A DNA stretch of 34,078 nt from an uncultured Clostridia bacterium (GTDB lineage Bacteria > Bacillota > Clostridia > TANB77 > CAG-465), in NCBI GenBank assembly GCA_944388575.1, contig CALXJF010000016.1, positions 1-34,078 of the forward strand, given 5' to 3'. The position numbers and the translations under genes were made by a program. Shown here one piece after another: positions 17,718-26,300 of this stretch. Every line of letters starts with the position of its first letter. Position 1 is the stretch's first letter. Under the pieces are notes generated by a model. That model saw only the letters and a list, made by a program, of their open reading frames with translations, made no database searches and was not told the origin of the DNA.

Positions 17718-18044
17718 ATGGACAGAATATGTTACACATTAACTGTAAGACAAAGAAAATGTATAAATGGAATTGCAAGTAGTATAGATAATGTTTATAC
17801 AAATGTCGCTGTAAATAGTGTAATACCTCTAAGTTTTGGATATTCACTTACATTTATTTCTAATAACACAAATAGTGCTACAGTACAAATATCAAATCCA
17901 GATCAAATACCAAACATGATTTTTAATATTCCAAGTGGAAATTATAAAATATTTGATCTTCCAACAAGTGCAGGTAACTTAAGAGTATTTATAGGTGCTA
18001 CTGTAATAGACTGTGGAGATACTGTAGTATGTTGTAGAATGTAA
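17718..18044 (+). CDS. Small beta-rich Cys-containing protein (possible surface appendage subunit)
   Basis: The protein has 108 aa starting MDRICYTLTVRQRKC, with Cys near the N-terminus (two) and a Cys cluster at the C-terminus (DCGDTVVCCRM). The middle alternates short hydrophobic strands and Asn/Ser turns, consistent with a single beta-sandwich or jelly-roll domain. There is no signal peptide. I chose the ATG at 17718, 5 bases after GAGGTGAT, over the GTG at 17709. It is followed 13 bases later by a second small Cys protein. Cysteines placed at both ends resemble subunits cross-linked between neighbours, as in DUF3992 endospore appendage proteins, but I cannot assign that family with confidence. 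Confidence 0.75.
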   Translation: MDRICYTLTVRQRKCINGIASSIDNVYTNVAVNSVIPLSFGYSLTFISNNTNSATVQISNPDQIPNMIFNIPSGNYKIFDLPTSAGNLRVFIGATVIDCGDTVVCCRM

Positions 18045-18057
18045 AGGAGGTTATTTA

Positions 18058-18351
18058 ATGGATACATATAATGTTAATCTAACTGTTGAAGATACATTAA
18101 TTAATGGCTGTTGCAAAAATACTGAGAAAAAAAATATATTAATAACAAGCCCATCGCAAACAGTTTCTCTTCAAGATTGTTATATAATAAATGTTGTGTT
18201 TATAACAAACAATATGTTTACTGTACTAATACAAAATGGAATTCAAGTTATTGTCAGAAATATTTATACTTCATTTACAACTGATATTTGTCTACCTTCC
18301 AACTGTAAACAACATTTACTTAGTATAAGTGGAACAGTAGTTCCAAAGTAA
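18058..18351 (+). CDS. Small beta-rich Cys-containing protein, second in cluster
   Basis: The protein has 97 aa with the N-terminal sequence NVNLTVEDTLINGCCKNTEK (Cys pair at about residues 18-19), central QDCYIINVVF and C-terminal DICLPSNCKQ. It is predicted to be mostly beta strand, with no signal peptide or membrane helix. The ATG follows a perfect AAAGGAGG site. It shares general layout, strand pattern and Cys richness with the preceding gene, and the two are probably co-expressed subunits of one structure. The family is not recognised. Confidence 0.75.
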   Translation: MDTYNVNLTVEDTLINGCCKNTEKKNILITSPSQTVSLQDCYIINVVFITNNMFTVLIQNGIQVIVRNIYTSFTTDICLPSNCKQHLLSISGTVVPK

Positions 18352-18357
18352 AGAAAA

Positions 18358-18581
18358 ATGTTTAACAATATGTGTAACAATTGTGATAATATAGGTAACA
18401 ATGTAGTACTTCTTGGTGCTTTAATTTCCATTACTTTAGCTAAAAATTTAAGTGTAGTAGAACAGGATTTTCTTGGAAATTTACTTCAAGTAATTACTCA
18501 AAATCTATTTTTATGACTGCTACAGCTAATGAATATGAAAAAGAAAATCATTCGCAAAATACTAACGATACTCGTTCTTAA
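18358..18581 (+). CDS. DUF6774-like small hydrophobic protein, frameshift at a T run
   Basis: The zero frame (18358-18516) gives 52 aa: MFNNMCNNCDN, then NVVLLGALISITLAKNLS and FLGNLLQVITQNLFL, ending at TGA. A second frame opens at the overlapping ATGA (18513) and reads MTATANEYEKENHSQ to a TAA at 18581. Adding one T to the T5 run just before the stop joins them as NLFFMTATANEYE, which continues the pattern of small clostridial proteins with a hydrophobic helix followed by a Leu/Thr/Ala segment (my recollection of DUF6774-type proteins). So one base seems to be missing here, or slippage joins the frames, or two overlapping peptides are made. This shift is -1 in type and not at CGG. Confidence 0.5.
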
Positions 18582-18854
18582 AAAATAATTTTAAGTTAGA
18601 TTTACTCATTATCTATTGAATAATTATAACTTAAAATATATATTAGTACAATTATTATTAGACAAAGTATTCTTTTCATTAGCACTAAAAACTAACAATA
18701 CAAGCAGAACTACTAATATTAATAAATATATTTATCAACACCCCTCTACCAATCAAATTATACTATATCTGTTAAAATTTGTACATTATTACAACTAATT
18801 TTTCATATTAATTTTGTTATGTTACAATAGATGTGAAACAAAATATATACAAAA
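18582..18854. other. AT-rich intergenic stretch, no gene seen
   Basis: This region lies between the small-protein cluster and a transposase remnant. No ORF with a ribosome site and no structured RNA is apparent. An open frame of 60 codons here lacks a ribosome site and looks like chance. Confidence 0.6.
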
Positions 18855-18911
18855 AGTGATTCAACTGATATAATTGAAATAACCACACATCAAAAAAGGA
18901 GTTGAATCACT
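18855..18911. repeat. Inverted repeat at the 5' edge of a transposase remnant
   Basis: AGTGATTCAACT (18855-18866) is repeated inverted as AGTTGAATCACT (18900-18911), ending at the ATG of the transposase fragment and spanning its ribosome site (AAAAGGAG). It could be part of an insertion sequence end, or an mRNA hairpin that hides the ribosome site and limits transposase expression. Confidence 0.6.
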
Positions 18912-19055
18912 ATGTATAGTACATCAGAAAATTTAGAAAATACAAGATATTTACCTCATAAAGTTGAAAACAGAGTTGCTGCTGTAAAAATGCTACGTAA
19001 CTCACCTAAAGACTCTATCGCTAGTATTTGTAGAAAATTTGTTATTCATTTGTAA
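18912..19055 (+). pseudogene. Transposase N-terminal fragment
   Basis: The 47-aa ORF contains TRYLPHKVENRVAAVKMLRN followed by SIASICRKF, which looks like the first helix-turn-helix of an IS3/IS481-type DDE transposase. It then ends at TAA, and nothing further of a transposase follows before smpB. It has a good AAAAGGAG ribosome site. It is a truncated insertion sequence remnant rather than an active element. The exact IS family is uncertain. Confidence 0.6.
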
Positions 19056-19150
19056 TATTTGTTTTTATATAACTTAATAAAAAAATATTAAATAAAAAAT
19101 TAACTATTGAAAAATAGCTTTAACAAGCGTTTTTTTAATCAATATTATTA

Positions 19151-19189
19151 AAACCTCAATAATTGATATTTAATACATTATTGAGGTTT
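19151..19189. terminator. Hairpin after smpB
   Basis: A 12-bp perfect stem (19151-19162 with 19178-19189) with a 15-base loop lies 5 bases beyond the restored smpB stop. T-rich sequence on the plus side and moderate U content on the minus side allow action in either direction, most likely ending the secreted protein-radical SAM-smpB operon. Confidence 0.6.
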
Positions 19190-19193
19190 ATTT

Positions 19194-19656
19194 TTATTTC
19201 TTAAATAAATTTATCTTTTTTTTATCTTCCTTATCTTTTAAAGCTTGTCTTTTATCGTACAACTTCTTTCCTACACAAAGACATAACTCGAGCTTTACCC
19301 ATCTACCGAGATGTGTAAATTTTACTTGGAACCAAGGTATATCCACCTTGTTTAGTATAATTTAAAAGTTTTAAAATTTCATTTTTATGAAGTAATAATT
19401 TTCTATTTCTAGTTGATTCAACATTATTGATATTTCCCATTTCATATGGAGCAATATACATATTTTTTAAGATAACTTCATTATTTCTTATTAAGGCAAA
19501 AGAATCTTTTAAGTTAGCTTTCCCCTCACGTATAGACTTAACCTCCGTACCTTTTAGTTCAAGTCCACACTCTATTTTTTCTTTTATTTCATACTTAAAT
19601 CCTATGTCTCTATTATTAATAGATATATTTTTAAATTTATTTTCTTTTTTATTCAA
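19194..19656 (-). CDS. smpB: SsrA-binding protein SmpB, frameshifted at CGG
   Basis: SmpB binds tmRNA and rescues stalled ribosomes. The zero frame gives the N-terminal two thirds (LELKGTEVKSIREGKANLKD, NMYIAPYEMGNI, RKLLLHKNEI, TKQGGYTLVPSKIY) and stops with Ser-CGG-TAG at 19303. Skipping the C of CGG (19306-19308) gives Ser-Gly-Arg-Trp-Val-Lys-Leu-Glu-Leu, then VGKKLYDKRQALKDKEDKKK and a stop at 19194, which is the normal SmpB C-terminus and length (about 153 aa). The TTG at 19656 follows AGGTGA and seems the best start; GTG at 19665 is the alternative. It lies downstream of the radical SAM gene. A rescue factor whose own gene needs a +1 shift is notable. Confidence 0.88.
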
Positions 19657-19696
19657 AGTATTCACCTATCTTTACAATATATTTTTTTAATATATT

Positions 19697-21499
19697 CTAC
19701 TTTTTACTTAAGAACTTACAGCTAGAAATTTGATTTACGCCACAACCAGCACATTTTAAAGAACACTTTAAAGTAGTTGTTTCTTCTAAAGCCTTAGTAT
19801 ATTCTCTTTTTAAAAATTCCTTAGTAACTCCATGCATTATATTGTCCCATACAAATTCATCATCTAAATTATACTCTTTATTTGCATAATCTTTTGGATC
19901 AATACCAGTTTTTTCAAAAGCCTTTTTCCAAGCATCTAAATTTAACTTTTCTTCCCAACTATCAAACTTAGCACCTGCTTTAAATGCTTCATATACCAAA
20001 TCGCAAATTTTTTCATCTCCACGAGATATAACAGCTTCAAGTCTACTAATTGATGGATTATGCCAATTATATTTTATACATTTATTAGTTAATTTTTCTT
20101 TTAAAAATTGTTGTTTTAGTTCTATTTTATCTATTGTATTTTGTCCAAACCACTGAAATGGTGTATGAGGTTTTGGTACAAATGTAGAAGTTGATACAGT
20201 AACATTGCATTTTCCACTTCTTTTTTCTCTTGGTAATGAATAATATAACTCAACTATACTATTAGCTAGACTAACTATTTCTTCTAAATCATGATATGTC
20301 TCTGTTGGAAGTCCTATCATAAAATATAATTTAATATTAGACCAACCATTTTCAAAAGCTAATTTACAGCCCCTTAATATATCCTCTTTTGTTATATTTT
20401 TGTTTATTACATCTCTTAACCTTTGAGAACCAGCTTCTGGTGCAAAAGTTAAAGAACTCTTTCTTACTTCTTGAATTTGTTTTAGTATATTTACGTCTAT
20501 CGCATCAATTCTTATAGAAGGGAGTGATATTCCAACCCTTTTGTCTTTACCAAGCTTAATAAGTCCCTCGGCTAATTTATTAAAATCGCTATAATCTATT
20601 GTACTTAAAGAACATAAAGAGATTTCATCCTGACCAGTTTTTTCAATAGATTCTTTAGCCTGAGATAATAAAGTATCTACGCTTTTTTCTCTAACAGGTC
20701 TATATATATATCCTGCTTGGCAAAATCTACAACCTCTTGTACAACCACGAAATACTTCTAATGATATTCTATTTTGAATAATATCTGTACTAGGAACAAC
20801 TGTATCTGTTGGATAAGACACTTTATTCATATCTTTAATGACAACTTTTTCTATTTTATCATTTTTTTTATGCAATACTGGTATATATACACCTTTTATG
20901 TCCTTAATACTCTTTAAATATTCTATTTTAGGTAACTTTTTTTCTTTCCACTCAATATATTTTTGTGTAACCAGATCAATTAGCTCTTCACCCTCACCAA
21001 GCATAATCATATCAATAAACTTTGACATCGTATAAGGATTACAAGCACATGGTCCTCCCGCAAAAACAAAAGGATCATTCTCTCCTCTATCTTTTGAAAG
21101 TATAGGGATACCTCCTAAATCTAACATATTTAATACATTTGTATAACTCATCTCGTACTGTAAAGTAAACGCTACAATATCAAATTTATCTATACTATCT
21201 TTTGATTCTAAAGCATATAGTTTTACACTTTTTGTTCTCATTGTTGCCTCAAAATCAGTCCATGGTGCAAAAACACGCTCACACCATGTATCTGCTCTTT
21301 TATTTAATACATTATATAATATTTTCATACCTAAATTTGACATGCCTATATCATATATATCAGGGAAACAAAACGCAAATCTACATTTTACATCATCTTT
21401 ATTTTTTATAACTTGGTTATATTCACCACCAACATATCTAGCTGGCTTTTCTACCTTTAATAAATCTTGTTTAGTAATATTGTTAAACATTAAAGCCAT
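19697..21499 (-). CDS. B12-binding-type radical SAM protein (TIGR03960-like)
   Basis: This 600-aa protein has an N-terminal cobalamin-binding-like Rossmann region (about 30-200, beginning KPARYVGGEYN) and a radical SAM core with the 4Fe-4S motif CTRGCRFCQ at about residues 254-262 in EVFRGCTRGCRFCQAGYIYR. It ends with a Cys-rich tail CSLKCAGCGVN. This matches the TIGR03960 family found across Clostridia, whose reaction is not firmly known. In many relatives it is followed by a TIGR03936/DUF2344 partner; none is present here, and smpB follows instead. An ATG at 21490 (MFNNITKQ) is better spaced from AAGGAG than the ATG at 21499. CGG appears only out of frame. Confidence 0.9.
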   Translation of the reverse strand: MALMFNNITKQDLLKVEKPARYVGGEYNQVIKNKDDVKCRFAFCFPDIYDIGMSNLGMKILYNVLNKRADTWCERVFAPWTDFEATMRTKSVKLYALESKDSIDKFDIVAFTLQYEMSYTNVLNMLDLGGIPILSKDRGENDPFVFAGGPCACNPYTMSKFIDMIMLGEGEELIDLVTQKYIEWKEKKLPKIEYLKSIKDIKGVYIPVLHKKNDKIEKVVIKDMNKVSYPTDTVVPSTDIIQNRISLEVFRGCTRGCRFCQAGYIYRPVREKSVDTLLSQAKESIEKTGQDEISLCSLSTIDYSDFNKLAEGLIKLGKDKRVGISLPSIRIDAIDVNILKQIQEVRKSSLTFAPEAGSQRLRDVINKNITKEDILRGCKLAFENGWSNIKLYFMIGLPTETYHDLEEIVSLANSIVELYYSLPREKRSGKCNVTVSTSTFVPKPHTPFQWFGQNTIDKIELKQQFLKEKLTNKCIKYNWHNPSISRLEAVISRGDEKICDLVYEAFKAGAKFDSWEEKLNLDAWKKAFEKTGIDPKDYANKEYNLDDEFVWDNIMHGVTKEFLKREYTKALEETTTLKCSLKCAGCGVNQISSCKFLSKK

Positions 21500-21506
21500 A
21501 CTCCTT

Positions 21507-23156
21507 TTAATTATTTCTACTACTATTTTTTAAATCTTCAGTAATTTTCTCATTATATTCTTTAGTAATAATTTTATTAACTTCTATAATTCTATTTAAT
21601 CTATTCTTTATATTATTAGTGAAACTACTTATTTCAATCACCAAATCTAAATTATATAAAGAAACATCTTTCTCAAGTAAGTCTGGCAGTTCTAAATAGA
21701 TATATTTTATATCAGAAATACTACTATAATCAGTGTATTTTGACAAGCTTGATATTTTATTTGTAGTATCTTTAATAAGCATATTAATATTATCTAAATA
21801 AAACTTATTTTCTATTGATAAAAATTCTTTATATAAATTATATAGTTCTTCTAATAGTTTATCTATCTCATCATCAGAAAGTTCTTTTGTCACAATATTT
21901 GTTACTTCTTCTTTATTCACTACTTCCTCATTAATATCTGATGTATACTCTACCCCTTTAATTCTATTTAAAATAGTTTCTCCTAAATTTTCTTTTATCT
22001 TCTCATCCAAGGAGCTTAAACTACTATTTAAAGTATCAATCAATTGGGTATCTGTAACATCATATACTTTAATCTCTTCAGTAGCAGTAGCTTGTTCTAT
22101 ATTATTATTCTCATTATTTAACTCTTCTGTGTTTTCTATATTTTCATCTACATTTTCAACATTTTTTATTTCTTGTTTAATACTAGCTTCATTTATATAT
22201 TTTGCCACGTTATCTCTTCTTTGTTGTATATCATTTCTTAAATTTGCAAAAATAGTTTCAAAATCAAGATTATTAACCATATTAGTGTTTAACTCATTTA
22301 CACTTTGCTTTAACTGTAGATTAATTGCTTCTAAATTTACAACATTTTTTTCATATTCTGTTAAAGTATCATCATCAATCAATACATTTTCTAATATTTC
22401 TTGATAATTATATATTTTATTATTAATATCTATATATATTTTTTGATATTCAATATATTTTTCATTATCTATTCTTGATAAATTAATTTTTGTTAAATTC
22501 TTATCTAATTCTTTCATCCCATTTTTAATATTAGTAAGTCTAGACTTTAAATCAGAAATCTTTTCTTGCTTTTCTTTTGGAATATACTCAGAATATATTT
22601 TTATAATTTGCTTATCTAAGAATTCATTTACAGATTCAACCTGTTCAAAATACTGCATGAGTTTTAAAATACAAGTATTTGCATCACTTAAAGTTATATT
22701 CTCATCAAATTTTATATCTCTAGTTATAACTACAATTGAACCAACTGAAAAACTTGGAACTTTAAGGCTATTTGTTTTTATAATATCTTTTATAGAATAA
22801 CCTCTAGCAACATCAGCAGCTGATACCTCACTTGTAATCTTAAGTTTTTGATTACAAACAGATACCAAACCAAAAATTGGGGTATCTATATTTAATCTTA
22901 TTGCAGGATAATTTTTATACTCATCCTTTTCTTTTATTTTACTTAGTTTTGTATCTATCTTTGATATTTCCTGTCTTATTTCTTCTTTACATTCATTTAT
23001 ACTCTTTAATGCCAATTGTTTATTCTCACTAATTTCAGTATCCGTTCCTGTTTCCACATTTTGATCCATCTCTTCAGCCAAAACAACATTATTTATACTT
23101 ATATACATAAAAACAAATAGTAGTGATAAAAACAATACTAAATGATTTTTCCTCAT
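21507..23156 (-). CDS. Secreted coiled-coil protein, unknown function
   Basis: This 549-aa protein has a signal peptide (about residues 1-27, NHLVLFLSLLFVFMYISINN, cleavage after VVLA) and no other membrane segment. The mature part is highly charged and largely helical, with long coiled-coil stretches at about 40-70, 185-310 and 430-545, and an acidic Asn/Glu linker near residue 335-360. One short strand-rich segment at about 75-165 (FGLVSVCNQKLKITSEVSAA) may be a small folded domain. It is 7 bases upstream of the radical SAM gene, so they are likely one operon. The ATG follows CGGAGG at 11 bases. No family is recognised; a cell-envelope role is inferred from secretion only. Confidence 0.82.
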   Translation of the reverse strand: MRKNHLVLFLSLLFVFMYISINNVVLAEEMDQNVETGTDTEISENKQLALKSINECKEEIRQEISKIDTKLSKIKEKDEYKNYPAIRLNIDTPIFGLVSVCNQKLKITSEVSAADVARGYSIKDIIKTNSLKVPSFSVGSIVVITRDIKFDENITLSDANTCILKLMQYFEQVESVNEFLDKQIIKIYSEYIPKEKQEKISDLKSRLTNIKNGMKELDKNLTKINLSRIDNEKYIEYQKIYIDINNKIYNYQEILENVLIDDDTLTEYEKNVVNLEAINLQLKQSVNELNTNMVNNLDFETIFANLRNDIQQRRDNVAKYINEASIKQEIKNVENVDENIENTEELNNENNNIEQATATEEIKVYDVTDTQLIDTLNSSLSSLDEKIKENLGETILNRIKGVEYTSDINEEVVNKEEVTNIVTKELSDDEIDKLLEELYNLYKEFLSIENKFYLDNINMLIKDTTNKISSLSKYTDYSSISDIKYIYLELPDLLEKDVSLYNLDLVIEISSFTNNIKNRLNRIIEVNKIITKEYNEKITEDLKNSSRNN

Positions 23157-23323
23157 TATAAATCAGTCCTCCGATTTTACTAAATTATACCACGATATCT
23201 TTAATATGTAAAGAAAAACGCTAGTAATTTAACATTATCTGATATAAAATCTAAAATAACAACCGATAAGGAAAAATAGCAAATAATTTTTCAAGTATTG
23301 TTGCAGTTAACTAAACAATTTCA

Positions 23324-23371
23324 AAAAAATGTCGTTGTATTTACAAATTGTAAAAATCAACGACATTTTTT
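23324..23371 (-). terminator. Terminator of the envelope-protein operon
   Basis: A 14-bp perfect inverted repeat (23324-23337 with 23358-23371) with a 20-base loop lies 10 bases after the stop of the 1284-aa gene on the minus strand, with a run of U residues in the 3' arm. Confidence 0.85.
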
Positions 23372-23380
23372 ATTATATTC

Positions 23381-26300
23381 TTATTGTAGTTCGACAGTTA
23401 CAGGCACAGTATCATAAGTCATACCTGTTGATTTAGAACCTACAGCTAATATAACTTTTCCATTTTTTAATGGAACCAATGCTTTAGGAGCTTCATCATT
23501 TAATATTTGTACTACACCAAAATCAATTGTACTTGTACTAGAGTCATTTACTAAATAAAAATCTGTCAATCCAATGTAATATTTATATGTATCTTGATCC
23601 TCACTATTTTGACTTAATTCAGTTCCATCAGATAATCTTATTATAGGTTGAAAACCATAACTAAAATTACCAGTCAATTTATAGCTATTTTTATCAAATT
23701 GTACATTAGTAATATTAAGATTTCTATTTGTTGTTGTAGTTGCATGATCGATCTCTTCTACCACTCCAGTAACACCACTACCAGATGATACTGTTTCATC
23801 TGTGATTACTAATTTAGTTTTAGCAATTACTTTATTATCAGACTTTAATGCAATTCCTAGCTCACATTCACCAGCATATCTTGCTTCAATCGCTAATTGA
23901 TTATTACTATTAACAATAACTACAAGCTGTTCGGTAGCATATGTGCCAGATTTTACTCCAGATACATTAACTAACTTTAACTGAGATAAATAATTTTTAT
24001 ATTCTTGAGTTGTAGCAACTCCATTAGGTTGATCCCAATCCTTAGATGGATCTAATGTTTTTCCACTAGTAAGTTTAATAATTGGATAAAATTGTACTCC
24101 TCCATCTGAAGTAGATATATTATAAGTTGATTTAGCAAACTTTACCTCTCTTATTTGTTCATCTTCATCTATACCTATAGAATCAAATCCTACAGAACAC
24201 CTAATACTAGGATTATTTGCCACATACGCAGTAAGAGTACCAGAACCATTTACTCCTTTTACAACAGATGCACCATTATTAATTATCTTTACTAAAGACT
24301 CATTACTACTAGTTATAACAATCTGTCTTAATAATCTTTGATATTCAGTATTATTTACTATATCTGGTTCTGTAACCGGATTAAACGATCTTCCACTTGT
24401 TAAATTAATAATTAAATTAAATCCCCAATCATGTTCTGTATTTAACTCATAACGATCCTTTGCAAAACTTATACTTGCTATCTCAGCATCTGTTGATGCA
24501 ATTCTTATACTACTTGAGACCTCAGGATTAGATACTGATGTAACTGTTAAAGTAGCAGTTTTATTAGGTTCATTAGCAACAATACTTCCTTCAGAAGTAA
24601 CTGTATACGCGTCAGTATCACTAACTGAAAAGACTACATCTTTGTTTGTAACACTTTCTGGAAGAACAGAAACTCCTACATTATAATATGTCCCAACCTG
24701 CAACGGACTATCATTAACATAATCTACAGTTTGAGCAGTATTTGGATCTACTGGAAATACTATCTCTTTAACTGGATTAGTAATCTCCTCTTCTTGCGTA
24801 TCTTGAACTACTTTAACTGGTATTTCTACTTTTTGATCATTAAATTTAACTGTAATCTTTCCGTCTCCAAGTTTTTTCCCTGTAATTGTAACTAAATCTT
24901 CATCATAATCTAATATAAAACTACTTCCACTTCTTGTGACTGTAGCTCTTTTAGAAACATTTTCTACATTTCTAAATCTAAGAGTCTCACCAATTTTTAC
25001 TGTTATTTCATTATTTTCAAGAATAGACTGTAAACTTGCAAGTTCTGAATCAGAAATAACACTCTCTATATTAATTGTTGTACTTTTACCACCAGAATCT
25101 AAAGCACGAGCAGTAAGCTTAGTTTTCACTCCAGGTGTTAAAGCTATAACATTTTTTCCATCAACAATAAAGTTTTCTGTATCTTCAACTTCGATAGTAT
25201 AATCAGATAAAGATGCATCTGTTGGTAAAACAGAAAATTCCATTGTATAAGGCTCATTTGTTGTTAATAAATATGTATTAGATTTTTTTGGTATGTCTGA
25301 AATAAATTTTAATGAAGCAACTAATGTAACATCTTCTTGTATATCTAATGTAATTGTTGCTGTCGCATCTTCCCTATCCTTAACGCTAACTGTAACATCT
25401 ACTTTTCCTGGCTTTAAAGGTGTCACTCTACCATTTTTATTTATTTCAACATATCCTTCTTGTGAAGCAGACCACACTAATTCGTAATCTTTCTTTGGAA
25501 TATTAGTATCTATTGTTGGTTTTAAAGTAAATGAATTTCCCTCTTCTATTACCATACTTTCTTGATCAAAAGAAATGTTAATATATTGTACCTCTGTTCC
25601 TCCAGCTTGCTCTTTCTCTGCCATTGTAGCAACTACTTCAAATTTAGTCTTTGCAGTTTTTGTCTTATTTCCAATTTTAATCTTAGCAGTTAATGTACCA
25701 GATCCAGTTCCAACAAATCTAATAGAACCATCTTCATTAACTTCCATAATATCTTTTTTGCTACATGAAAAATCCACTGGATAATCTTCAGCACCTTCTG
25801 GTTTTACCATATCAAAAGTATAAGATTCACCAACAACAAAGGCATACTTTCCTTTATACTCTTTTATTTTATTAGTTTCTGGATCTATAGGAAATGAAAA
25901 AGTTCCCTTTTGCATTGCCTCTTCTTGATCTCCTGATACTTGAATTCTTATTTGACCATTTGATTTATTATTTTCAGCAAGCATACCTTTTATTGTTGTA
26001 GTACCTTTTGCAAGAGCTTTAATATTACCATTTTCATCTATTGAACACACTTTACCATTAGTTGAAGTATACTTAACACTTCCATTATCTATATCTTGTC
26101 CTTCTTCTCTCATAGAAATATTTAAAGTATCTCCAACATTTAAAGTTACTGTAGTATCTGTAATCTCATCATTTTTAGAACTATCTATTACTTCTAAATC
26201 ATCGGAATGAATTATAATCTCTTTAGTTGCTGAAACTCCACCAGTAGGATAAGAAGCTGTTATTGTAACCTTTCCAGCCTTTTTTATAACTACTTCTGCT

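Noticed and set aside
18616-18798. 60-codon open frame between the small-protein cluster and the transposase remnant
   Set aside because: It has no ribosome site and low-complexity composition, and is probably a chance AT-rich frame.
2014-19308. Random sequencing or assembly indels as the sole cause of the CGG-linked frameshifts
   Set aside because: Not excluded, but four same-sign breaks all at an in-frame CGG, three of them not in homopolymers, is a pattern ordinary indel error would not give. Homopolymer error does remain likely for the T5 and A7 cases.
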